A DNA stretch of 10,609 nucleotides from Bacteriovorax stolpii (GCA_945862475.1 CAMAYW010000046.1:1-10609); one strand, 5' to 3'. Shown: positions 1 to 7,047, counted from the first letter of the stretch. The notes: generated by a model not told the origin, from the letters alone. A program made the numbers and translations.

Positions 1-518
1 TTCACAAACTCTACAAAGGTACAATCCAAATTCATCCGGATAAAAGAAGTTATCTCTTTAATTTCAACGGTATTGCGGTTCAAATGGAAAGAGGCTGCCT
101 TGATCAAAAAGCATGGGGATATCATCTATTCCCGTATTTTGGTGGTCAACAAGTTGTTCCTCATGACATCACCATCAATGTTAAGGTAAATGAAACAGCA
201 GTTCCTGTCATTGCAGATTTACCCTACCCGAATCCAACTCAAAACGGACATTTTAAAATGAAAGTCACTTCAACGGAGAAAGTTCCGTTTTTCATTGTAG
301 TGAGAGATACAATCGGAAGAACAGTCTTTAAATCAAGTGCCACTTATTTAAATAAAGATTCAACTGAATCTCTCTCATTTGATCTTGGAAAAAAACTACC
401 AAGCGGAATCTACATTATCACTCCGATGGTAGTCTTAAGTGACGGAAGAGAATATACAGCAAATGTAACCAATAAGGGTCATGATAAAAGTTTTAAACTT
501 GTCTTACTCAATAACTAA
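1..518 (+). CDS. C-terminal part of a secreted protein with a sorting-tail-like Ig domain (partial at window start)
   Basis: The reading frame is open to the window edge (first complete codon at position 3), so the start lies upstream and 171 residues are visible. I do not recognise the N-terminal visible part, which contains a beta-rich stretch with WGYHLFPYFGGQQ (visible residues about 38-50). From visible residue 74 the protein reads PYPNP, then alternating short strands, VVRDTIGRTV, LPSGIYIITP and a last strand FKLVLLNN. This is the pattern of the type A C-terminal domain of Bacteroidota type IX secretion cargo, and also of FlgD-like Ig folds. I infer a beta-sandwich tail on an exported or surface protein, perhaps an enzyme whose catalytic part lies off-window. 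An internal ATG at 84 opens the same frame but has no claim to be the start, because coding potential continues upstream of it. The hydrolase gene follows after 12 nt, probably in the same transcript. Confidence 0.7.
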   Translation, partial: HKLYKGTIQIHPDKRSYLFNFNGIAVQMERGCLDQKAWGYHLFPYFGGQQVVPHDITINVKVNETAVPVIADLPYPNPTQNGHFKMKVTSTEKVPFFIVVRDTIGRTVFKSSATYLNKDSTESLSFDLGKKLPSGIYIITPMVVLSDGREYTANVTNKGHDKSFKLVLLNN

Positions 519-530
519 AAGAAGTATCAT

Positions 531-1466
531 ATGATAAAACTTATTTCTTTATTCCTTCTTGCCCTCTCTTTTTCATCGATGGCAAAACAATCTGGAAAAA
601 TACTTTTAGATCAAAAATATGGCCCTCATGTAAGGCAGGCCTTTGACCTTTGGCTTCCAAAGACCAAAGGAAAAAGTCCACTCGTTATTTATATCCACGG
701 CGGTGGGTGGGTCATGGGTAGTAAGGATGAGTTTAGAAAAAAACCCATTATTAAAAAATATCTTCAATCCGGAATTGCTGTTGCAGCAATAAATTATCGT
801 TTTTTAAAACATGCTCCTTTACAAAAAATCTTAAGAGAAGACATCGCAGGGTTTGTTCAATTCATGCGTCACCATTCTAATAAATACAAAATAAAAAAAG
901 AATATATCATGTCCCATGGATTTAGTGCGGGCGGAAGTGGAAGTCTTTGGCTTGCCACCCACGATGATATCGCTGATCCTCACTCAAAAAATCCAATAAA
1001 AAAAGAATCTAGTAGAATACTTGCAGCTGGTCACTTAAGCGCTCAAGTGTCTTATGATTTTGTAGATTGGTACGATTATTTTTCACAAGAAGAAGTTGAT
1101 AAGTTTGTAGGTGATCAAATGTGGACTAGATACCATCTAAAATCGAAGGATGATCTTTTTACAGCTAAAGGTGAAGAGATTAGACGTGATGTCGACATGT
1201 ACGAAAATATCAGCTCTGATGATGCTCCAGTCATCTTCTGGAATGGACTTAAAGACATTAAAAGCCCAGATGGAAATCACTTTATGCATAGTCCAAAGCA
1301 CGCAAAGCTATTATATGAAAGGACTCAAGAAGTAGGTCTTAAAGCGAAAATTATATTAGATGGAAATAAATCTCAGAAATCTGATGTATTTTTAGAAGTA
1401 TACAAGTTTTTTATACAAAGAATTAAGAAAAAGCCGAAAATAACAAGCATTATTGGTATCGATTAA
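531..1466 (+). CDS. Exported alpha/beta-hydrolase, esterase/lipase-like (possible catalytic His loss)
   Basis: This is a 311-residue protein with a Sec signal peptide (residues 1-18, probable cleavage after SMA). The mature part has the hallmarks of the hormone-sensitive-lipase/BD-FAE esterase group: the oxyanion-hole motif HGGGW at 56-60 and the nucleophile elbow GFSAG at 130-134 with Ser132. Asp242 in NGLKD is a reasonable acid of the triad. The catalytic His normally follows the last strand in a G-x-G-H-type loop, but here the equivalent region reads ILDGNKSQKSDVF (about 275-287) with no His. Nearby His250 and His256 lie in a helix-like segment just after the Asp and are less likely substitutes. 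The start is supported by AAAGAAG at 518-524. The substrate is unknown; an ester or acyl group in the periplasm or outside the cell is the general expectation. It lies 12 nt after the preceding gene, and its end lies 15 nt from the convergent PEGA gene, with no clear terminator between them. Confidence 0.85.
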   Translation: MIKLISLFLLALSFSSMAKQSGKILLDQKYGPHVRQAFDLWLPKTKGKSPLVIYIHGGGWVMGSKDEFRKKPIIKKYLQSGIAVAAINYRFLKHAPLQKILREDIAGFVQFMRHHSNKYKIKKEYIMSHGFSAGGSGSLWLATHDDIADPHSKNPIKKESSRILAAGHLSAQVSYDFVDWYDYFSQEEVDKFVGDQMWTRYHLKSKDDLFTAKGEEIRRDVDMYENISSDDAPVIFWNGLKDIKSPDGNHFMHSPKHAKLLYERTQEVGLKAKIILDGNKSQKSDVFLEVYKFFIQRIKKKPKITSIIGID

Positions 1467-1481
1467 AATTTTATAACTATA

Positions 1482-3152
1482 TCAATAAGCAACTATCACT
1501 CCGAATGTCACATAACCTATGTGGGATTTATTTTTTGGCAAATTTCCAACAGTTTCTTGGTTACTGAAACTTGTTCCCATCAATTCGGAAGTTTTTCGAA
1601 CTCCACCTTGAATATAAAAAGCGGAATTATGCGAATTTTGATCTAATTTTAAAAAATCCCAACCTACATTTATTGCATAGTACTTTTGGCCGTAAGAAAA
1701 TTCTGTTACGTCAGATGTTCGGTAACCGTTTCCAAAAGCAGAGTACTCAACTTTATCGTACTTTAGGCGACCCTTAATAATACCAAATTCAGGGTAAATG
1801 TACCAACTCCCTTTGTGCTCGTCTCGATCTAGAAATAATAACCCAAGTCCCAATATGTGACCCTCAGCTCCAGTTACGAGGTAATCTGTAGTGTTAGGGG
1901 TTCCGTTTAGAAACTGGGTGGTCAAATCTGATTCACTCGTTAAATCAGAAAGATAATTATAATTAAACTTAAAACCTAACTTCTTATAAAACATTTTTTG
2001 AAGGCCTAGCTCAATCAACATACAACAAGAATATTCTTTATCTGTTTTAAAACTCTCCACACTGTTGGCAGAGCCTCCAAAGCCAAAAAGGAAGGCCCAA
2101 TCTTTTTTGATTTTAGTTTCTAGTCGCCTTCTGAGCTCTTTGGACTCATTCACAGTTAATTCTAGTTGGAACTCATCTGTACGATAAAGCTCATGTATAA
2201 GCCTAATCCTGTGCTCACCTGCTGAAATTTTGTGTGTTGCCGGAGTACGATCATCTAAAAGGACTCCATCAACTTCCACTTGAACAGCAACTGCATCTGA
2301 GTTCGAATTCTCAGTGACTATTTTCAAATACCCCCAGAGTTTCTCCGCTTCAAATTTTAGTTCCGTAACCTCACCCTTTTTAACCGTGACTTCTTTGTGC
2401 CAAGGTTGATGATATTTTGAAATGACAGCAATTAAATGCTCTCCCGGTAGAACTCGTATCTCATCCTGAAGACTGATTTGATTATCATCAATTTTTGTTA
2501 TTGCATTTTTAGGAAAATCCACAAATTTAATGTAACCAAACTTTGGGTTTAAATTTGCCTCTAATGTATCCTCTCCCTTAATAACTTTTACAGTTGAATA
2601 GATGTCATAATCTCGTATTTCAAAAGAGATCTTATGTTCCCCCATTGAGATCTCTCTTGAGCAAGGAGTTGTGCAAACCTCAATTCCATCAACATAGACA
2701 TTGGCATTTGATGGGTTAGATTTAAAATGCATGATGGTACTTTGTTTCCGATAAGAATCAGAATCGACCTGAATGATTTTTTTCGGCAAATAAACTTCTT
2801 GAAAAAAACTTTTTTGGTCTGGGTCACGATTTTTTTTAGTTATTTCGGCGGTAATACCTCTGTGGCAGCGATAAATGTCATTTAGCTTCTTACAATCAGT
2901 CCGCAAAGGAGAAATTTCTAGTGCTTTTCCAGCACAATCAATTGAGTTGTTACAAATAAGTTCCAATTCTCTGTAGGCATTTTCAAGTGATAACTTTCTA
3001 GCAAGGTCTTCATCAGAGGCCTCAGCAATACCACATGCGTTTATTGTATCCCCATTTTTCTCAGAGGCGACTTCATAGCAATACCAAGCATAGGAGTAGT
3101 TTGAAAAAAAACAAGAAAACCAAATAAGACAAAGAGAAAACAAATACCGCAT
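1482..3152 (-). CDS. Three-PEGA-domain protein with C-terminal outer-membrane beta-barrel
   Basis: This is a 556-residue protein with a Sec signal peptide (residues 1-22, probable cleavage after SYA). Residues 23-100 form a Cys-rich domain (Cys25, 40, 67, 73, 87, 96), which suggests periplasmic disulfides. Three PEGA-type repeats follow at about 140-202, 205-267 and 273-342, recognised by NVYVDG...PC..EISMGEH, DEIRVLPGEHL and VEVDGVLLD...HKISAGEH. The first carries a Cys pair (160/164). From about 352 the sequence alternates hydrophobic and polar residues in strand-sized blocks (LFGFGGS, LGFKFNYNY, HILGLGLLF, YIYPEFGI, YAINVGWDF, AFYIQGGV) and ends in Tyr, as outer-membrane barrels do. I infer a barrel of about eight strands anchoring periplasmic or surface PEGA domains. 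PEGA domains are commonly associated with surface layers and cell-wall or polysaccharide contact; the role here is unknown. It is last in a minus-strand run, 26 nt after the small membrane-protein gene, with a weak SD (TTGGA, 6 nt spacing). Confidence 0.8.
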   Translation of the reverse strand: MRYLFSLCLIWFSCFFSNYSYAWYCYEVASEKNGDTINACGIAEASDEDLARKLSLENAYRELELICNNSIDCAGKALEISPLRTDCKKLNDIYRCHRGITAEITKKNRDPDQKSFFQEVYLPKKIIQVDSDSYRKQSTIMHFKSNPSNANVYVDGIEVCTTPCSREISMGEHKISFEIRDYDIYSTVKVIKGEDTLEANLNPKFGYIKFVDFPKNAITKIDDNQISLQDEIRVLPGEHLIAVISKYHQPWHKEVTVKKGEVTELKFEAEKLWGYLKIVTENSNSDAVAVQVEVDGVLLDDRTPATHKISAGEHRIRLIHELYRTDEFQLELTVNESKELRRRLETKIKKDWAFLFGFGGSANSVESFKTDKEYSCCMLIELGLQKMFYKKLGFKFNYNYLSDLTSESDLTTQFLNGTPNTTDYLVTGAEGHILGLGLLFLDRDEHKGSWYIYPEFGIIKGRLKYDKVEYSAFGNGYRTSDVTEFSYGQKYYAINVGWDFLKLDQNSHNSAFYIQGGVRKTSELMGTSFSNQETVGNLPKNKSHIGYVTFGVIVAY

Positions 3153-3178
3153 TAAGGGTCCAATAAAAAAAATGAAAT

Positions 3179-3442
3179 TTAATCTCTTACTTCTTCAATT
3201 TGCTCCATCCGTTTTTCTTGGTAGCGCTTGAATCTTTTATTCTCGTTTCTCTTTTCATAAGAGAGGTTGTACCAAAACCAAATGGTAATTCCCAAGACAG
3301 TAAGGAAAGTCAAAAAGAACATCATTTTTGGACGCTTGAACCATGAAATTAAAAGTATGATGGCGACAGCGCCAGCGAGGTAAGGGTCACGGAGTGCCCA
3401 GTTATAAATGAGATCGTTTAAGGCTTTATATTGATTTAACAT
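3179..3442 (-). CDS. Small two-helix membrane protein, unknown function
   Basis: This is an 87-residue protein that I do not recognise. It has two hydrophobic segments (about 19-35 and 39-58) joined by a short basic turn FKRPKM, and then a strongly charged tail (61-87, KRNENKRFKRYQEKR...) that may form a helix or short coiled coil. Both the turn and the tail are basic, so the positive-inside rule does not fix the topology. The ATG lies inside the last codons of the pirin gene (7-nt overlap, CCATGTTAA), which suggests translational coupling. A GGGAAAG about 10 nt upstream could act as ribosome site. The PEGA/barrel gene follows after 26 nt. The tight placement, plausible membrane composition and lack of competing frames support a real gene. 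Confidence 0.7.
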   Translation of the reverse strand: MLNQYKALNDLIYNWALRDPYLAGAVAIILLISWFKRPKMMFFLTFLTVLGITIWFWYNLSYEKRNENKRFKRYQEKRMEQIEEVRD

Positions 3443-4542
3443 GGTTTTACGACTTTCCCGTCTGGATACTTTGCAAATTTTTCTATTTTATCTCCATGTA
3501 TCATATCCTGACGAGGCCATTTCCAGCCACCAAATTCTGTTCTCTGATAGTCCTGAATCGTCTGATAAATTTCTTCTCTAGACGTCATGACAAACGGACC
3601 ATGTTGAACAATAGGCTCACCGATAGGTTTTGATTCAAGAAAAAGAAACTCAATGTCTGAAATATCAGATGAGACACTTAACCGACTACGGCAATCAAGA
3701 AAAACTGCTTGATGTGAGGAGATCGTTTCATCATTAATTTTTATATGATCCCCTTCAAAGAAATAGAGGCTTCTATGAGTTAAGTTCTTACTTGATGGAA
3801 ATTTAAAAACTCCTCCCTTTTTGATTTTAACTAAAAAAATATTAACTTCATTTGCTGGATCACTTGCCCAGCTATTTGAAGGAGACATGTTAAATTTCTG
3901 TCCTTCAAATTCTCCACAAATGACAGATACCTCCAAGGATGGATCTTTTGTCATTTTTGGAATTTCATTCGCCCAAATCATTTTAAAATCTGGATCAACC
4001 ATTTTATTTTTCTTTGGTAAGTTCAACCACAATTGAAAAAACTCACAGGTATTTGGTTTATCCTTATGAAGAAGTGGAAACATTTCGGAATGCTGAACTC
4101 CTGCACCCGCCGTCATCCATTGCACATCTCCTTCCCCATACCTGCCACTGGCACCCAGTGAGTCGGCATGATCAACAAAACCTTTTCTCACGATCGTAAT
4201 AGTTTCAAATCCTCTATGAGGATGAACAGGGAAACCGGGAATTTCTCTTCCATGATAAAGTCTAAACCCATCTTTTAGAGTGAAATCCTGGCCCATGTCT
4301 CGCCCAGAGAAATACTTCGAATCGACCCCTAAATTGTTATTTCCTGGAGGATAATGGTCTTTATGATGAACACAAAATAAAAAGGGCTCTTGTGTTGGCC
4401 ATTGAAAATCAATAGGTGTTCTTTTTAAGATCACTTGACGTTCCTCTTGAGGACGGAAAAAAGAGAATAGTTTTATGAAACTATTCGCAAGACTAGATGT
4501 GGGTGCCAATAAAATGAGATAAAAGAAGCTTCTTCTTTTCAC
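3436..4542 (-). CDS. Pirin-family cupin protein with signal-peptide-like, twin-arginine N-terminus
   Basis: This is a bicupin of the pirin family, 368 residues with the upstream GTG start, which is longer than the usual 230-320 residues. The four metal ligands of pirins are all present: His107 and His109 in HPHRGFET, and His151 and Glu153 in GVQHSEMFP. The C-terminal pirin domain is seen at 309-343 (EPIVQHGPFVMTSREEI, then EFGGWKWP). Some pirins act as quercetin dioxygenases or redox-sensing regulators, so the substrate here is open. The N-terminus MKRRSFFYLILLAPTSSLAN resembles a Tat- or Sec-type signal peptide, which is unusual because pirins are normally cytoplasmic. A second start, GTG at 4434 behind a strong AGAGGA, would give a 332-residue cytoplasmic form; the first GTG has no good ribosome site. 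The gene is 49 nt after the fibrillin-like gene and overlaps the next gene by 7 nt. Family assignment is firm; the start and location are not. Confidence 0.88.
   Translation of the reverse strand: MKRRSFFYLILLAPTSSLANSFIKLFSFFRPQEERQVILKRTPIDFQWPTQEPFLFCVHHKDHYPPGNNNLGVDSKYFSGRDMGQDFTLKDGFRLYHGREIPGFPVHPHRGFETITIVRKGFVDHADSLGASGRYGEGDVQWMTAGAGVQHSEMFPLLHKDKPNTCEFFQLWLNLPKKNKMVDPDFKMIWANEIPKMTKDPSLEVSVICGEFEGQKFNMSPSNSWASDPANEVNIFLVKIKKGGVFKFPSSKNLTHRSLYFFEGDHIKINDETISSHQAVFLDCRSRLSVSSDISDIEFLFLESKPIGEPIVQHGPFVMTSREEIYQTIQDYQRTEFGGWKWPRQDMIHGDKIEKFAKYPDGKVVKPC
4442..4447 (-). promoter_or_regulatory. Strong Shine-Dalgarno-like AGAGGA before an internal GTG of the pirin gene
   Basis: On the minus strand AGAGGA is followed by 7 nt and then GTG at 4434-4432, in frame with pirin codon 37. 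It is a better ribosome site than anything before the upstream GTG at 4542. It also reads as ordinary codons (Gln-Glu-Glu-Arg), so it may be coincidence. Confidence 0.45.
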
Positions 4543-4591
4543 ACCTAATGGTAGTAAGAAAAGTAAAAAGCTTCAAGTTTTTTGAACGTAT

Positions 4592-5299
4592 CTACTGCCT
4601 AACCATTACATAAAGATATTTATTCTTAAACTCATCATCGTTTGATCCATAAAGAATTCTCAAATTGGAATCGGTATAGACTTCAACAAGGGTACCTCCA
4701 CCAAAAAACAATCTCACAATGAATGTCGGTACGATCGTAATTTGATTAGGTAGAGTTCCATCCTCAGCCTCTTTAACAAAATCGTAGATGGGACGAACGT
4801 CTGGTCTTTTCTTCATCCCAGGAAATTTCCTGAATTTTACATCAAGTCCATTAGGATTCTTTGAACTTAAACGATATTGTCCCTTAAGGTAATTGATTCT
4901 CTCTTTTTTACGGTCTCCATTTTTATAACTTGGAGATACATTATAGTAAAAACCATCTGGATCAATTACTTGGTAAATTTCCTTTGGTTCAATTGATGGA
5001 TCAACGCCTCTATCGTTACCTTGATAATCATAAGGGCCCCAAACTTGTTTCCAAACCCCATAAAGGAGAGGGAGACGATCCTTTACAGGAACTTGTGGAT
5101 TAACTTCTAAAATTCTTTTTACTAGAGGTTCAAGTTCGTTTTGTATTTTAAAATCTGGATCACCTAGGCCTGTATAGTTCGATGCTCTTTGAACGAGTTC
5201 AGTTTTGAGCTCCTCAAGGTTCATGAGGTCCAAATCTTTAGCAGAACAAACAGTAGAGAATATTGAAAGAAGAAGGAAAAGGAGTTTAATTTGTTTCAT
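4592..5299 (-). CDS. Exported PAP/fibrillin-like (lipocalin-like) protein
   Basis: This is a 235-residue protein with a clear Sec signal peptide (MKQIKLLFLLLSIFSTVCSA, probable cleavage before KDL). The Cys at 18 does not sit in a convincing lipobox. The body resembles the PAP/fibrillin (plastid lipid-associated protein) domain. A helical start (28-70) is followed by LLYGVWKQVWGPYDY (78-92), then IYQVIDPDGFYYNV (108-121), and it finishes with the family-like closing strands VEVYTDSNLRILYG (205-218) and YLYVMVRQ. In plants these beta-barrel proteins bind lipids in plastoglobules; bacterial members are largely uncharacterised, and a hydrophobic-ligand carrier in the periplasm is only inference. 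The start has a good ribosome site, AAGGA at 5311-5307, 7 nt before ATG. It is the first gene of the minus-strand run, with the pirin gene 49 nt downstream. The assignment rests on motif resemblance. Confidence 0.6.
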   Translation of the reverse strand: MKQIKLLFLLLSIFSTVCSAKDLDLMNLEELKTELVQRASNYTGLGDPDFKIQNELEPLVKRILEVNPQVPVKDRLPLLYGVWKQVWGPYDYQGNDRGVDPSIEPKEIYQVIDPDGFYYNVSPSYKNGDRKKERINYLKGQYRLSSKNPNGLDVKFRKFPGMKKRPDVRPIYDFVKEAEDGTLPNQITIVPTFIVRLFFGGGTLVEVYTDSNLRILYGSNDDEFKNKYLYVMVRQ

Positions 5300-5477
5300 T
5301 AGTTGATCCTTGGTAGTGGGAGCTTACCCAATTTTAACGATCACCGCTTTAGAAACAACCTAGACACCAAAGATGAAGGGATAAGACCATGTAAATGTTT
5401 CATATTACGTCAAGAAAAGACCTTCCAAGTCCTGAAATTATAGATATTATTGGTTATGAAACACGAAAAGGTCTTGT
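5300..5477. promoter_or_regulatory. Divergent intergenic region between the fibrillin-like and nucleotidase-like genes
   Basis: This 178-bp gap separates two outward-reading transcription units, so both promoters should lie here or overlap it. On the minus strand TAATAT (5407-5402) with TTGGAA (5428-5423) 15 nt upstream is a weak sigma70-like candidate. On the plus strand TATTAT (5445-5450) is a possible -10 without a good -35. No open reading frame of note and no terminator were seen. The individual promoter calls are weak. Confidence 0.45.
5417..5475 (+). repeat. 8-bp inverted repeat spanning the leader of the nucleotidase-like gene
   Basis: AAGACCTT at 5417-5424 is an exact inverse complement of AAGGTCTT at 5468-5475, with 43 nt between. 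The right arm contains the AAAAGG/AAGG ribosome site (5466-5471) that lies 6 nt before the ATG at 5478. If transcribed, the left arm could pair with and hide that site. Eight bases with a long loop can occur by chance. Confidence 0.3.
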
Positions 5478-7028
5478 ATGAGTTTAATAAAAGCCACATT
5501 TCTTATTTTTAACTTAACTTTCGTCACTCTCACCTGGTCAAAAAGAATACAAATTCTCCATACAAACGATCTCCACTCTTATTTTGCTGGGACCAGAGGC
5601 GGAATTGGTGGCTATGCTCAGCTTAAGAGCGTTGTGAACGAACTCAAAGAAAAAGCAAATAAAGAAAATATCCCTACGATATTTTTAGATGCTGGAGATT
5701 TTGGTGAAGGCTCATCTTTTTATTTTTCTAATCAAGGGGTCGACTCTCTTCGCGCCCTCGATTATTTAGGGGTTGATGTCTCTGTTCTTGGTAACCATGA
5801 CTACATCTTAGGGGGAAGAGAATTAAGTAAACAAATTCAAGAGGCGAAACTTAAAACAAAAATAACGTCCGCAAATCTTGTAGGAAAATCCAAGATGGGA
5901 TTACTCAATTTAATGCCTGACTATGTTGATTACGACATTGAAAATCTTAAAATTAGAATTTTTGGTTTAAGTACGAATGAAATCCATTTCATGTACCCGA
6001 TGAGACCAAACGGATATATCTCTGATTACTATAAAGCTGGAATAAAGCAGGCGAAAAAAGCGAAGAAGGACAAAGTCGATTTTACAATTGCTCTCACTCA
6101 CATCGGTGTCCTGAGTGACATTAAACTTGCTGAAAAGACTGACTCAGTTCAATTAATTGTCGGTGGTCATTCACATACCGTTATTACAGAACCCAAGATG
6201 GTAAAAAACTTGGCCGGAATTAAAATACCCGTCGTACAAGCTGGTTCTCACTCTGGATTTATTGGATCACTTATAATTGATATTAAGGGAAAGGGAGAAT
6301 TTGAAATCATCGATTATAAAATTCACTACATTAATCGTGATATGCCTCAAGACGAAGAAGTTAAAAAGTTTGTTACCAACGCCTTCGAAACTCGTGAGCG
6401 ATATTTTGGTCGTTCTTGGAGTGAAGTTATTGGATTTTCAGAAATTGCTCTTTCTGGCAATACAAATGGTCAGACAATACAGAACAGGACATGTTGGTCT
6501 AGACATATCGCCAAACTCATTAAAAATACGGCCAATGCAGACCTTGGGGTTCAGGTGGATAACTTCAACGGAGAACAAATTGAACCAGGCACAATTACGT
6601 TCGGAGACATTATTGATAATTTCCCTCACTTTAGAAAATGGGGGGACAATGGTTGGAAACTCTCTCGAGTCATGATTTCTGGATTTCTTGTAAAAAAGTT
6701 TGTCGAAATCCTCGGTAACTCTGAAATTTCAAATAATTTTACAATTGCTGGGCTCCAGACGATGGATAAAGATTTAAAGAAACTGGTTCCGTATGATTTC
6801 ACCAAGCACCCTATTAACAATCTCTACATAAGTGGTGAAAAGATTCAGGTTCTACGAAACTACTCTGTTGGTATGCCTTCAGAAGTTCCATTTGCATTAA
6901 AAAAGATGGTCGATATCTTTGGATATCTTATTTTTAATAAAGTCGAAACCGTGCCAGGCTCTGACTATTGGCGCCTTGTGGAAAACCATATCCGAGAAAA
7001 TTCTCCCCTTAGATGTTTAAATGACTAA
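5478..7028 (+). CDS. Exported 5'-nucleotidase/UshA-family metallophosphoesterase with altered active-site motifs
   Basis: This is a 516-residue protein with a signal peptide (about 1-21) and the two-domain 5'-nucleotidase layout. The N-terminal metallophosphatase domain (22-270) has LHTNDLHS (Asp31, His33), DAGDFGEGS (Asp74), LGNHDYILG (Asn106, His107), ALTHIG (His208) and VGGHSHT (His231, His233), so the two-metal site is complete. The C-terminal domain (about 312-500) is recognisable from VIGFSEIALSG, the DNFNG...PGTITFGDII segment and the following helix. Two regions differ from E. coli UshA. The GNHEFDYG block is GNHDYILG, so the Asp of the His-Asp dyad is Ile110. The NGGGxR phosphate-binding block is NFNGEQ without Arg, and the R-x-x-E...GN block is not preserved. 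A phosphoester hydrolase in the periplasm is likely, but true nucleotidase activity is uncertain. SD AAAAGG precedes the ATG by 6 nt. The membrane-protein gene begins 19 nt downstream. Confidence 0.85.
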   Translation: MSLIKATFLIFNLTFVTLTWSKRIQILHTNDLHSYFAGTRGGIGGYAQLKSVVNELKEKANKENIPTIFLDAGDFGEGSSFYFSNQGVDSLRALDYLGVDVSVLGNHDYILGGRELSKQIQEAKLKTKITSANLVGKSKMGLLNLMPDYVDYDIENLKIRIFGLSTNEIHFMYPMRPNGYISDYYKAGIKQAKKAKKDKVDFTIALTHIGVLSDIKLAEKTDSVQLIVGGHSHTVITEPKMVKNLAGIKIPVVQAGSHSGFIGSLIIDIKGKGEFEIIDYKIHYINRDMPQDEEVKKFVTNAFETRERYFGRSWSEVIGFSEIALSGNTNGQTIQNRTCWSRHIAKLIKNTANADLGVQVDNFNGEQIEPGTITFGDIIDNFPHFRKWGDNGWKLSRVMISGFLVKKFVEILGNSEISNNFTIAGLQTMDKDLKKLVPYDFTKHPINNLYISGEKIQVLRNYSVGMPSEVPFALKKMVDIFGYLIFNKVETVPGSDYWRLVENHIRENSPLRCLND

Positions 7029-7047
7029 CTTCCCTTTCGACTATTAA

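Noticed and set aside
1467..1481. AT-rich 15-bp gap between convergent genes as a bidirectional terminator
   Set aside because: No inverted repeat capable of a stable stem was seen.
2588..2827. Minus-strand open frame inside the PEGA gene
   Set aside because: It lies in another frame of a well-supported gene and has no recognisable motif; treated as a shadow.
4565..4586. Minus-strand hairpin TTCAA/TTGAA followed by a short T run, as a terminator after the fibrillin-like gene
   Set aside because: The stem is only 5 bp with one G-C pair, too weak to call; the gap to the pirin gene is short enough for read-through.
6277..6820. Several open frames on both strands within the nucleotidase-like gene
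   Set aside because: They overlap a gene with clear family motifs and show no signal peptide, domain or ribosome site of their own.
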